A stretch of 13,166 nucleotides of DNA from Actinomycetota bacterium (GTDB taxonomy: Bacteria > Actinomycetota > Thermoleophilia > Gaiellales > Gaiellaceae): assembly GCA_020029625.1 (NCBI GenBank), contig JAIBJP010000033.1, positions 1 to 13,166 on the forward strand, in the 5' to 3' direction. Below, piece by piece: positions 6,013-12,410 of the stretch. The first letter of the stretch is position 1, and every line of letters begins with the position of its first letter. Both the position numbers and the translations under genes were made by a program. The notes beneath the pieces are model-generated. The model had not been told where the DNA came from, did not search any database, and saw only the letters and a list, made by a program, of their open reading frames with translations.

Positions 6013-7083
6013 ATGAAGACCGCAGCGGGCCCCGCCATCACGCTCGAGGAGCTCCAGCTCGCGGCGCGAAACCACGGCCTCCCGCTCGAAGCGCTTCGCC
6101 ACGACGTCACGCCGCTCGGCCTGCATTACCTCCTCACGCACTTCGACATCCCGCACGTCGACGAGCGGACCTGGAAGCTCGAGGTGGGCGGCCGGGTCGA
6201 CCACCCGGTGACGCTGACGCTCGACCAACTGAAAGAGCGACCCGCGCGGACTCTCACGGTGACGCTCGAATGCGCGGGCAACGGGCGCGCGCTCCTCGCC
6301 AGGCGGGCGCTGAGCCAGCCCTGGCTGCAAGAAGCGGTCGGCACCGCCGAGTGGACCGGGACGCCCCTCGCGCCGATCCTGAACGACGCGGGGCTGGCGG
6401 AGGACGCCGTCGAGATCGTCTTCACCGGCCTCGACCGCGGCATCCAGGGCGAGGTCGAGCACCTCTACGAGCGCAGCCTGGCGGTGGCTGAGGCCCTCCG
6501 TGACGAAGTCCTGCTGGCCTACGCGATCAACGGGCAGCCTTTGCCGCCGCAGCACGGTGCCCCGCTTCGGCTGATCGTCCCGGGCTGGTATGGGATGACC
6601 CACGTGAAGTGGCTCCAGGCGATCACGGCCGTCGACGAGCCGTTTCGCGGCTGGCAGCAGGACGTGGCGTACCACGTGCGGGAATCGGAGGAGGAGCAGG
6701 GCCGGCCGGTCACGAGGATTCTTCCCCGCGCGCTCATGATCCCGCCCGGCTTCCCGGACTTTCTCGCGCGGACACGATTCGTCGAGGCCGGGCCATGCAC
6801 CCTCGAAGGGCGAGCGTGGTCAGGGTGGGCCGCGGTCGAGCGCGTTGAGGTGAGCAGCGACGGCGGCCAAAGCTGGGCAGATGCCGAGCTACGGCCGCCG
6901 GTGGGCGAGTTCGCCTGGTCCGGCTGGAGCTACGCGTGGAAGGCCGAGCCCGGCGAGTACGAGCTCTCCTGCCGCGCGACGGACGCGGCCGGCCACGCGC
7001 AGCCGAGCGTCGCCGAGTGGAACTACGACGGCGTCTGCAACAACGGCGTCCAACGAATCCGCGTCGTCGTCAGAGAAACATGA
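6013..7083 (+). CDS. Sulfite-oxidase-family molybdopterin oxidoreductase
   Basis: A 356-aa enzyme of the sulfite oxidase family. The molybdopterin domain holds the Mo-ligating cysteine in ECAGNGR (Cys87), the region HYLLTHFDIPHVD (38-50) and the conserved GWYGMTHVKWL (191-201). The C-terminal part (about 235-354), with EVSSDGGQSW and YELSCRATDAAGH, is the Ig-like Mo-co dimerisation domain. There is no haem domain and no Tat or Sec signal, so it is expected in the cytoplasm, unlike SorA or YedY. The reaction is probably oxidation of sulfite to sulfate, but other family members use other substrates and the electron acceptor is not encoded nearby. It starts four bases after the ABM-like gene without its own clear ribosome site, which suggests translational coupling. 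The 3' end overlaps a minus-strand micro-ORF by 14 bases. Confidence 0.88.
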   Translation: MKTAAGPAITLEELQLAARNHGLPLEALRHDVTPLGLHYLLTHFDIPHVDERTWKLEVGGRVDHPVTLTLDQLKERPARTLTVTLECAGNGRALLARRALSQPWLQEAVGTAEWTGTPLAPILNDAGLAEDAVEIVFTGLDRGIQGEVEHLYERSLAVAEALRDEVLLAYAINGQPLPPQHGAPLRLIVPGWYGMTHVKWLQAITAVDEPFRGWQQDVAYHVRESEEEQGRPVTRILPRALMIPPGFPDFLARTRFVEAGPCTLEGRAWSGWAAVERVEVSSDGGQSWADAELRPPVGEFAWSGWSYAWKAEPGEYELSCRATDAAGHAQPSVAEWNYDGVCNNGVQRIRVVVRET

Positions 7084-7222
7084 CCCACCTGGAGCAGCCG
7101 CATTCCTTGTGCACGCGGGCGTGCTTGCGGCAGACCCAGTAGTTCCACCAGATCCACTTGAGGTGCGTGACCTCGACGAGGATCAGCGCGACGATCGAGA
7201 AGAAGAGGAACTCGCGGCTCAC
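7070..7222 (-). CDS. 50-aa membrane protein with a C-x2-H-x3-H-x2-C-x-C motif
   Basis: Below the usual length cut-off. A GTG start at 7222 gives VSREFLFFSIVALILVEVTH, one membrane helix, then KWIWWNYWVCRKHARVHKEC and GCSRWVMFL. The juxtamembrane part holds Cys, two His and two more Cys in a tight pattern that could bind a metal or cofactor. The aromatic WIWWNYW belt fits the lipid interface. A stop codon lies five codons upstream in frame, so the start is confined to this GTG. There is no clear ribosome site. The gene runs tail to tail with the molybdoenzyme, overlapping its last 14 bases. I think I have seen relatives in related genomes but cannot name the family. Confidence 0.5.
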   Translation of the reverse strand: MSREFLFFSIVALILVEVTHLKWIWWNYWVCRKHARVHKECGCSRWVMFL

Positions 7223-7223
7223 T

Positions 7224-7238
7224 CTGAGAACGTCTCAG
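7224..7238. repeat. Perfect palindrome just upstream of the 50-aa ORF
   Basis: CTGAGA (7224-7229) and TCTCAG (7233-7238) are perfect inverted arms around ACG. The element ends one base before the GTG start of the minus-strand micro-protein, a position suited to an operator or a translation-blocking hairpin. Confidence 0.3.
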
Positions 7239-7257
7239 GGAAACCTCGGAAGCGCAA

Positions 7258-7273
7258 TAGGCCGTTCGGCCTA
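7258..7273. repeat. Perfect hairpin TAGGCCG-TT-CGGCCTA
   Basis: A 7-bp perfect inverted repeat with a two-base centre lies between the two minus-strand micro-ORFs and includes the stop codon of the upstream one. There is no T-tract on either strand, so it is a weak terminator at best. It could stabilise or process a shared transcript. Confidence 0.3.
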
Positions 7274-7393
7274 AACCGTCTCGCCGCCGAGTAGGACCGG
7301 CCTGCGGCCGGCGGCGAGCTGGGCGAGCGCGCTGACCAGAGCCAGGACCACGAGCGCTGCGAACGTCATCCGCAGAAGGAATCGTGGGCTCAC
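7271..7393 (-). CDS. Possible 40-aa single-pass membrane protein
   Basis: From a GTG at 7393 the product reads VSPRFLLRMTFAALVVLALV then SALAQLAAGRRPVLLGGETV: a short basic start, one membrane helix and a polar tail. It resembles the downstream 50-aa ORF in its VS-x-x-FL start. The frame is open further upstream (to 7555), but that part is Arg-rich and overlaps the plus-strand 22-aa gene, so the short form is preferred. The purine-rich GGAGGGAAGAAAGGAAG on this strand is about 20 bases too far upstream to serve this start. Confidence 0.3.
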   Translation of the reverse strand: MSPRFLLRMTFAALVVLALVSALAQLAAGRRPVLLGGETV

Positions 7394-7508
7394 GACCCCT
7401 AGACGAGGATCGAGCTTCCTTTCTTCCCTCCTTTCCGAGCCGTTTTGACGAGGTTTGTGGGTCAAACCCGCCGGAAAAGAAGAGTCGACCACGAAAGGAG
7501 GGAGGCGC

Positions 7509-7577
7509 ATGTACATCGGACTTGGCACCGTTCTCCTGATCGTTTTGATCATCATTCTGCTGATCTGGGTCTTCTAG
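7509..7577 (+). CDS. 22-aa hydrophobic micro-protein
   Basis: ATG 7509 follows the strong ribosome site GGAGGGAGG (about 7497-7505). The product is MYIGLGTVLLIVLIIILLIW then VF: one membrane helix and almost nothing else. Similar tiny MYIGxG-type membrane peptides are, from memory, common in Actinomycetota and have no known function. A strong hairpin terminator follows six bases after the stop, which makes this a compact independent transcription unit. Ahead of it are two overlapping, mutually exclusive inverted repeats (7444-7468). Confidence 0.65.
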   Translation: MYIGLGTVLLIVLIIILLIWVF

Positions 7578-7582
7578 GCAGA

Positions 7583-7615
7583 AAAGGCCGGCTGTACTTT
7601 CCACAGCCGGCCTTT
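7583..7615. terminator. Strong hairpin terminator, possibly bidirectional
   Basis: AAAGGCCGGCTGT (7583-7595) and ACAGCCGGCCTTT (7603-7615) form a perfect 13-bp stem with a seven-base loop. Three T follow the GC core on the plus strand and four on the minus strand. It ends the 22-aa gene on the plus strand and could also stop minus-strand transcription arriving from the coiled-coil gene. Confidence 0.85.
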
Positions 7616-7645
7616 AACCTGTGCAAGTTGTGGAATTCACGAGCG

Positions 7646-7670
7646 CTCTTCCCGCAAATTGCGGGGAGGG
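7646..7670 (+). repeat. Inverted repeat in a gene-free structured stretch
   Basis: CCCGCAA (7651-7657) and TTGCGGG (7659-7665) are perfect arms around one A, and pairing extends outward to about 12 positions if G-T wobbles are allowed. The stretch 7616-7766 holds no convincing gene, but it has further GC-rich arms (GGGAG...CTCCC near 7720-7740, GTGGG...CCCAC near 7738-7753) and ends in a terminator-like hairpin. A small RNA is possible. Confidence 0.35.
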
Positions 7671-7766
7671 CGTTTCCATTCAATTGGGCAATGCTCTAGC
7701 GTCGTTGACGGCGGCGGGGAGCCGCCTCTCCCGGTCGTGGGGCCGCAGCCCACTCTCCCCTAGGAT

Positions 7767-7803
7767 GAAGCCGGGGCGCCCAGCCCCGGCTTCCCCCTTT
7801 CTT
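7767..7803 (+). terminator. Terminator-like hairpin
   Basis: GAAGCCGGGGC (7767-7777) and GCCCCGGCTTC (7783-7793) form a perfect 11-bp stem with loop GCCCA, followed on the plus strand by CCCCTTTCTT. It has no T-tract in the minus direction, although the minus-strand coiled-coil gene ends nearby at 7818. The polarity therefore favours a plus-strand transcript beginning in 7616-7766. Confidence 0.6.
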
Positions 7804-7817
7804 AAGAGGAATTTCCC

Positions 7818-8585
7818 TTAGAGGGAGCGCGGCTGAAAACTGTCCCTGTCGGGGCCCCTCAGGGGCTCGACGAGGGTGGGGCGGATCGGGAGCCCGCCCT
7901 GTAGCTGGGCGACGTAGGCCTGGAGCTCGCGCTCCTTTCGCGCGAGTCGCTGCTCGAGCTCGCCGAGCTCTCGCTCGTGGCGCTCGAGCTCTTCCTGGCG
8001 GACCTGGAGGTCGACGCCCACCCGCACCTCGCGGGCCTCGAGCTCTTTCTCGCGGCGACCGAGCTCTTCGAGGCGGTCCTGGGCGAGCTGCTCGGTGTCC
8101 GAGACGCGCTTCTCGCGGTGCTCGAGCCAGCGCGTCTGCTGGGCGAGGGTCTCGGCGCTCGCATAGTTGCCTTCGGCTTCGGCGAGCTCGCGCTCCCGTT
8201 CGGCCAAGAGCTTCTGCTCGGAGCGCAGCCGGTCTCGCCGGTAGGCGGCCAGGCGCTCGCGCTCGGTGAGCTCCGCTTCCGTTTCGACGATGTTCGCGGC
8301 GCGCTCGCGGAGCTCGCCTGCCTTCTCGGCGAGCTGAAGCGTGCGCTCCTCGAGCGCAACGAGGGTGCGGCGGAGAGCCTCGTCCAGCCGCTCCTGCACC
8401 GGCCTCAGCTCGGCAACACGGCGCTCGCGCTCGCGGAGGTCCGCCTCGGCGGCCTCGAGCTGCTCGAGCTCGGTCGTGATCTCGTTGGCGCGGAAGTTCA
8501 GCTCGGCGCCGCGGTCGTCTAGCTCGGCGGCGCTGCGCTCGAGATAACGCTCAAGGGAATGACGAAGCCCCTCATTCAGCCCCAT
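7818..8585 (-). CDS. Coiled-coil protein of unknown function
   Basis: A 255-aa protein, almost wholly a Glu/Leu/Arg-rich coiled coil from about residue 10 to 228. Its heptad-like repeats include AELRERAANIVETEAELTER and EELERHERELGELEQRLARK. A short proline-containing tail (GGLPIRPTLVEPLRGPDRDS) follows. There is no signal peptide or membrane helix, so it is probably cytoplasmic, structural or scaffolding. It is not recognisable as a named SMC, DivIVA or PspA protein. ATG 8585 is preceded by GAGAGG with tight spacing. It is divergent from the GH15 gene. The many GAGCTC (Glu-Leu) codon pairs are palindromic and create a long open Leu/Glu-rich shadow frame on the other strand. Confidence 0.75.
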   Translation of the reverse strand: MGLNEGLRHSLERYLERSAAELDDRGAELNFRANEITTELEQLEAAEADLRERERRVAELRPVQERLDEALRRTLVALEERTLQLAEKAGELRERAANIVETEAELTERERLAAYRRDRLRSEQKLLAERERELAEAEGNYASAETLAQQTRWLEHREKRVSDTEQLAQDRLEELGRREKELEAREVRVGVDLQVRQEELERHERELGELEQRLARKERELQAYVAQLQGGLPIRPTLVEPLRGPDRDSFQPRSL

Positions 8586-8648
8586 GCCTCTCTATCGGAA
8601 GGCCCTAGACGCGCGAAATACCCCTTTCGGAGGGAGAGCAGGAGGCCA

Positions 8649-8684
8649 TGGCCTATTCGATCGAAATCGCACCAGTGGCTTGAC
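8649..8684 (+). other. 11-codon ORF upstream of the GH15 gene
   Basis: ATG 8649 reads MAYSIEIAPVA and then TGA. Purine-rich ribosome-site sequences lie ahead (GGAGGGAG 8629-8636 and AGGAGG 8641-8646), whereas the GH15 start 33 bases after the TGA has none. It is in the GH15 frame. It could be a leader peptide that feeds ribosomes to GH15. The peptide also resembles the start of RelE/ParE toxins (MAYxIEIAP), so it may be a remnant of one. Confidence 0.25.
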
Positions 8685-8717
8685 GCCGCGCGTCCGACCC
8701 GCACTCAATAGCGCTGC

Positions 8718-10520
8718 ATGGACGAGTACCTCCCCATCGCCGACCACGGGATCATCGGAGATCTCCACACGGTGGCGCTGGTGGGGGCGGACGGGACGAT
8801 CGACTGGTATTGCTGTCCCGCCTTCGACTCGCCCAGCGTCTTCGCGGCGATCCTCGACAAGGAGAAAGGGGGGTACTACCGGATCTCTCCGCTCGAGGAG
8901 GATTGGACTTCGAAGCAGCTCTACTTCCCGGACACGAATGTCCTCATCACGCGTTTCCTCACGCCCGGCGGCGTGGGGGAGCTGCAGGGGTTCATGCCCA
9001 TCGCCCGCACTGGGGCGGAGCGTCACCGCCACCAGCTGATCAGGCGTGTCGTGGGTGTCCGCGGAGCGATTCGCTTTCGCGTCGACCTGCAGCCCCGGTT
9101 CAACTATGCCCGCGACTCGCACGAGACCCACGAGTACGAGCATGGCGTCGTCTTCGAGTCGAAAACTCTCTGCCTCGCGCTCCAGGCCACCCGGCCGATC
9201 GCCTGCGACGAACACGGCGTGCACAGCGAGTTCAGTCTGCGGGCCGGCGAGAGCGTCACGTTCGTCCTGGAGCAGGTTGCAAGCGACTACGTACCGCGCG
9301 AGTACTCCGAACGGGAGACCCGGGAGGCGTACGAGCGGACGATCGATTACTGGCGGCGCTGGCTGACACAGTCGCGCTACCGCGGACGCTGGCGCGAGAT
9401 GGTGCATCGCTCGGCGCTGACGCTGAAGCTGCTCACCTACCAACCGACGGGGGCCATCGTCGCCGCTCCGACTACCAGTCTCCCGGAGCAGATCGGCGGG
9501 GAGCGCAACTGGGACTACCGCTACACCTGGATCCGGGACGCCGCCTTCTCGCTCTACGGGCTCCTCAGGCTCGGGTTCACCGAGGAAGCCGGCGCCTTCA
9601 TGAACTGGCTGACGGACCGGTTCCGGGAGGGGGTGGACATGTCCGGCGACCCGCTTCAGACGGTGTACGGCATCGACGGAAGTCGCGAGCTCCCCGAGCA
9701 GACACTCGACCATCTCGAGGGCTATCGGGGGTCAGCGCCCGTCCGGATCGGGAATGCGGCCGCCGACCAGCTCCAGCTCGACATCTACGGCGAGCTGGTC
9801 GACTCCGTCTACCTCTACAACAAGTACGGCACGCCCATCTATCACCAGGCCTGGCTGGACCTCTCGCGCATGGTCAACTGGGTCGGCGAGAACTGGGACC
9901 AGCCCGACGAGGGGATCTGGGAGACGCGTGGAGGGCGCAAGGACTTCACGCTCTCCCGGCTCATGTGCTGGGTCGCGATCGAGCGTGCAATCCGGATGGC
10001 ACGCCAGCGCGGTCTTCCGGCCGACCTCGTGCGCTGGATGCGGCATCGGGACGACATCTACGAGCAGATCATGGAGCGAGGCTGGAGCGAGCAGCGGAAG
10101 GCCTTCGTGCAGCACTACGGCTCCGACGTCCTCGACGCCTCGCTGCTCCTCATGCCGCTCGTGAAGTTCATCGCCCCGACCGATCCGCGCTGGCTCTCCA
10201 CGCTGGATGCCATCGCGGAGGAGCTCGTGTCGGACACGCTCGTCCAGCGGTACCACGCCCACGCGACGCCCGACGGCCTCCTGGGGGAGGAGGGGACGTT
10301 CTCGATCTGCTCCTTCTGGTACGTGGAGGCGCTGACGCGCGCCGGGCGGGTCGACGAGGCTCGTCTCGCCTTCGAGAAGATGCTGACGTACGCGAACCAC
10401 CTGGGCCTCTACTCGGAAGAGATCGGGCCGACGGGCGAGCTCCTCGGAAACTTTCCGCAGGCTTTCACGCATCTCGCCCTGATCAGCGCCGCTTTCAACC
10501 TCGATCGCGAGCTGGGGTAG
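8718..10520 (+). CDS. GH15 family glycosidase (trehalase or glucoamylase)
   Basis: A 600-aa enzyme of glycoside hydrolase family 15, by recall closest to the mycobacterial and Thermoplasma-type trehalases. The N-terminal beta-sandwich domain (1 to about 215) starts with the hallmark YLPIADHGIIGDLHTVALVG and IDWYCCPAFDSPSVFA. The (alpha/alpha)6 barrel follows, with RNWDYRYTWIRDAAF (263-277), DGSRELPEQTL (320-330) and IGNAAADQLQLDIYGE (344-359). The probable general acid is Glu402 or Glu398 in DEGIWE. The probable base is in YSEEIG (567-568). All are intact and length is normal for the family. No signal peptide is present, so it acts inside the cell, hydrolysing trehalose or alpha-glucosides. 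It is the first gene of an operon with a 61-aa ORF (seven bases downstream) and proC. The start lacks a ribosome site of its own. Confidence 0.92.
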   Translation: MDEYLPIADHGIIGDLHTVALVGADGTIDWYCCPAFDSPSVFAAILDKEKGGYYRISPLEEDWTSKQLYFPDTNVLITRFLTPGGVGELQGFMPIARTGAERHRHQLIRRVVGVRGAIRFRVDLQPRFNYARDSHETHEYEHGVVFESKTLCLALQATRPIACDEHGVHSEFSLRAGESVTFVLEQVASDYVPREYSERETREAYERTIDYWRRWLTQSRYRGRWREMVHRSALTLKLLTYQPTGAIVAAPTTSLPEQIGGERNWDYRYTWIRDAAFSLYGLLRLGFTEEAGAFMNWLTDRFREGVDMSGDPLQTVYGIDGSRELPEQTLDHLEGYRGSAPVRIGNAAADQLQLDIYGELVDSVYLYNKYGTPIYHQAWLDLSRMVNWVGENWDQPDEGIWETRGGRKDFTLSRLMCWVAIERAIRMARQRGLPADLVRWMRHRDDIYEQIMERGWSEQRKAFVQHYGSDVLDASLLLMPLVKFIAPTDPRWLSTLDAIAEELVSDTLVQRYHAHATPDGLLGEEGTFSICSFWYVEALTRAGRVDEARLAFEKMLTYANHLGLYSEEIGPTGELLGNFPQAFTHLALISAAFNLDRELG

Positions 10521-10527
10521 CTTTTCC

Positions 10528-10713
10528 GTGGTGACAGGGGCGAAGATCACACTGAAAGAGGCCCAGGCGATCGCCTACCTGCTGGAGCACGGCCGCTGGC
10601 CCGATCCGGCCACCGCGGATTTCATGGAGCAGCGAACGAGCCAGGTGGCGCTCGACTACCTCCTCGTGGCACGACTGCGCGTCTCGATCACGGCCGCCGA
10701 GGAGCACCAGTGA
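10528..10713 (+). CDS. 61-aa protein between the GH15 gene and proC
   Basis: A GTG start seven bases after the GH15 stop (a second GTG follows at once). The product is largely helical: KITLKEAQAIAYLLEHGRWP, then PDPATADFMEQRTSQVALDYLLVARL and a short polar tail. There is no signal or membrane helix. Its stop overlaps the proC start in GTGA, so it is translationally coupled to proC. Tight packing on both sides makes it a real gene. I do not recognise a family and offer no function. Confidence 0.7.
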   Translation: MVTGAKITLKEAQAIAYLLEHGRWPDPATADFMEQRTSQVALDYLLVARLRVSITAAEEHQ

Positions 10714-11522
10714 GCCGCCGTATCTGCGTGCTGGGAGCCGGCAAGGCCGGCGAAGCCCTCGTCGCCGGGCTCCTTTCCTCCGGCTGGGCCCAACCCGCAG
10801 ACATCGTGGCGACCGCCCGTCACCAGGAGCGCATCGACGAGCTCTCCAAGCGCTACGGCATCGAGGGGACGCTGGACAACGTTGCCGCAGTCAAGGGAGC
10901 CCAGGTCGTCGTGATCGCGGTGAAGCCGCAGGACATCGAAGCGTTGTTGGGCGACGTGGGTGTCGCGCTCGAGGCTTCCCAGACCGTCCTTTCCATCGCC
11001 GCGGCGATTCCGACGGAGCTGATCGAGCGCCACGTGGGCGACGGCATTCCCGTCGTGCGCGCGATGCCCAACGCTCCGGTGACGGTTCACGAGGGCATGG
11101 CGGGGGTGACCGGAGGCGCGAACGCCACCGAGGAGCACATCGCGCTGGCAGAAGAGGTGCTCGGATCCGTCGGGCGCTCCGTGAGGGTCGACGAGGCCTA
11201 CATGGACGCGGTCACGGCGGTGTCCGGTTCGGGGCCGGCGTACTTCGCGCTCCTCGCCGAGTCGATGATCGAGGCGGGCATCCTGCTTGGCCTCTCGCGG
11301 GAGGTATCGACCGATCTCGTCGTCCAGACCATGCTCGGCACGGCCAAGCTCCTGCGGGACGAGAAGATGCATCCGGTCGAACTGCGCGAGATGGTCACGT
11401 CGCCCGGCGGCACGACGATCTCGGCTATCCGGGAGCTCGAGCAAGCAGGCGTCCGCGCGGCCTTCCTGAACGCTATCCAGGCAGCGATGAAGCGCTCGCG
11501 GGAGCTAGCGGAGGGCGGGTAG
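10710..11522 (+). CDS. proC: Pyrroline-5-carboxylate reductase
   Basis: Last step of proline biosynthesis: reduces 1-pyrroline-5-carboxylate to L-proline with NAD(P)H, in the cytoplasm. It has 270 aa, the normal length. The Rossmann motif is VLGAGKAGEAL (7-17); the usual Met of GxGxMG is Ala here. Family signatures RAMPNAP (117-123), AVSGSGPAY (170-178) and VTSPGGTT (229-236) are complete. The GTG start overlaps the stop of the 61-aa ORF by four bases. The C-terminal end overlaps the minus-strand M23 gene tail to tail by 18 bases. No feedback or leader element is visible, so expression probably follows the GH15 operon. Confidence 0.97.
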   Translation: MSRRICVLGAGKAGEALVAGLLSSGWAQPADIVATARHQERIDELSKRYGIEGTLDNVAAVKGAQVVVIAVKPQDIEALLGDVGVALEASQTVLSIAAAIPTELIERHVGDGIPVVRAMPNAPVTVHEGMAGVTGGANATEEHIALAEEVLGSVGRSVRVDEAYMDAVTAVSGSGPAYFALLAESMIEAGILLGLSREVSTDLVVQTMLGTAKLLRDEKMHPVELREMVTSPGGTTISAIRELEQAGVRAAFLNAIQAAMKRSRELAEGG

Positions 11523-12368
11523 AGGATCGACGGCCGCGCCGCGGACACGCACCTCGAAGTGCAGGTGAGGTCCGAAGGCGTGTCCCGTGGCCCCGACCCG
11601 ACCGAGGCGGACACCGGCGGCGATTCGCTGGCCGCGGTGCACCAGGACGGCGGACAGGTGGGCGTACAGCGTCCGCACGCCGTTTCCATGCCGCAGTGTG
11701 ACGAGGTAGCCATAACCGCCTGAGTCCCAGCCGGCGTGGACGACCCGGCCCGTGGCCGCCGCACGCACGTTGGCTCCCGACGACGCGACGAAGTCGATTC
11801 CCGTGTGGAAACGGTTGTCGCGCGGGCCGAAGCGGTCGCCGACCGAAGCTCGGACGGGCCTCCGGACGGAAATGGGAGAGCGAGGCGGCAGCCTTCGCAG
11901 GGCGGCATAGGTGGCGGGACCGGCAACGCCGTCCGCACCAAGTCTGGCGAACCGCTGGAAGCGGCGGAGTGCCGCGTCCGTATGTGAGCCGAAACCACCG
12001 TCCAACGTCCCCGAAGGGAAGCCGTGCGTCGCGAGTGCGAACTGAAGGGCTGCGACGTCCCAGCCGCTCTTGCCCATGTCGAGGAGGCGGGTGCCGAACC
12101 GGTGGCGTGCGTAACGGCCCAGCGCCCTCCGGGTTTGCGCGCCCGCTATGCCGTCCACGGCGATGCGGGCACGTCGCTGAAAGCGCCGGACGCCGATGGT
12201 CGTCGAGGGGCCGGCGAGTCAGTCGATCGTTCCGACGTACAGCCCCCGCGCCCGGAGCGCCACCTGGAGCGCTGCGACGTTCGGCTTGCCCACGGCCGCC
12301 GCCGCCGTCGTCGGCGCGACGAGGGCGAGGAAGAGGACGAATGCGGCTGCGAGCGCTCTTGGCGACAT
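11505..12368 (-). pseudogene. Secreted M23 metallopeptidase with two peptidoglycan-binding domains, interrupted by an in-frame TGA
   Basis: From ATG 12368 the frame reads a signal peptide (MSPRALAAAFVLFLALVAPT through the Ala run, cleavage near residue 25), then a first peptidoglycan-binding domain from about residue 29. It is broken at codon 50 by TGA (12221-12219): the reading YVGTID-stop-LAGPST stands where relatives would have a Gly codon (GGA). The frame continues without a shift through a second such domain (about 100-160) and a complete LytM/M23 domain. Its zinc ligands are His188 and Asp192 (HTGID) and His270 in HLHFE, with YAHL at 235-238. The enzyme would cut peptidoglycan cross-bridges outside the cell. 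Any product from the GTG at 12158 lacks the signal. It may be a single nonsense mutation, a sequencing error or readthrough. It lies 42 bases downstream of hutF on the same strand. Confidence 0.85.
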
Positions 12369-12410
12369 AACCCCGGTCGCGGGACCCATCGGCCGCTGAA
12401 CGGTAACCCT

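Noticed and set aside
7977..8522. Plus-strand Leu/Glu/Ala-rich open frame inside the coiled-coil gene
   Set aside because: Glu-Leu codons GAG-CTC are palindromic, so a coiled-coil gene produces a look-alike on the other strand. The minus frame has the start and heptads.
8810..10534. 574-codon plus-strand frame overlapping the GH15 gene
   Set aside because: Arg/Pro/Ala-rich shadow in another frame of a gene with full GH15 motifs.
12219..12221. Selenocysteine recoding at the TGA of the M23 gene
   Set aside because: The position fits a Gly in a structural turn of a peptidoglycan-binding domain, no catalytic Cys is expected there, and no SECIS-like hairpin stands out just downstream.
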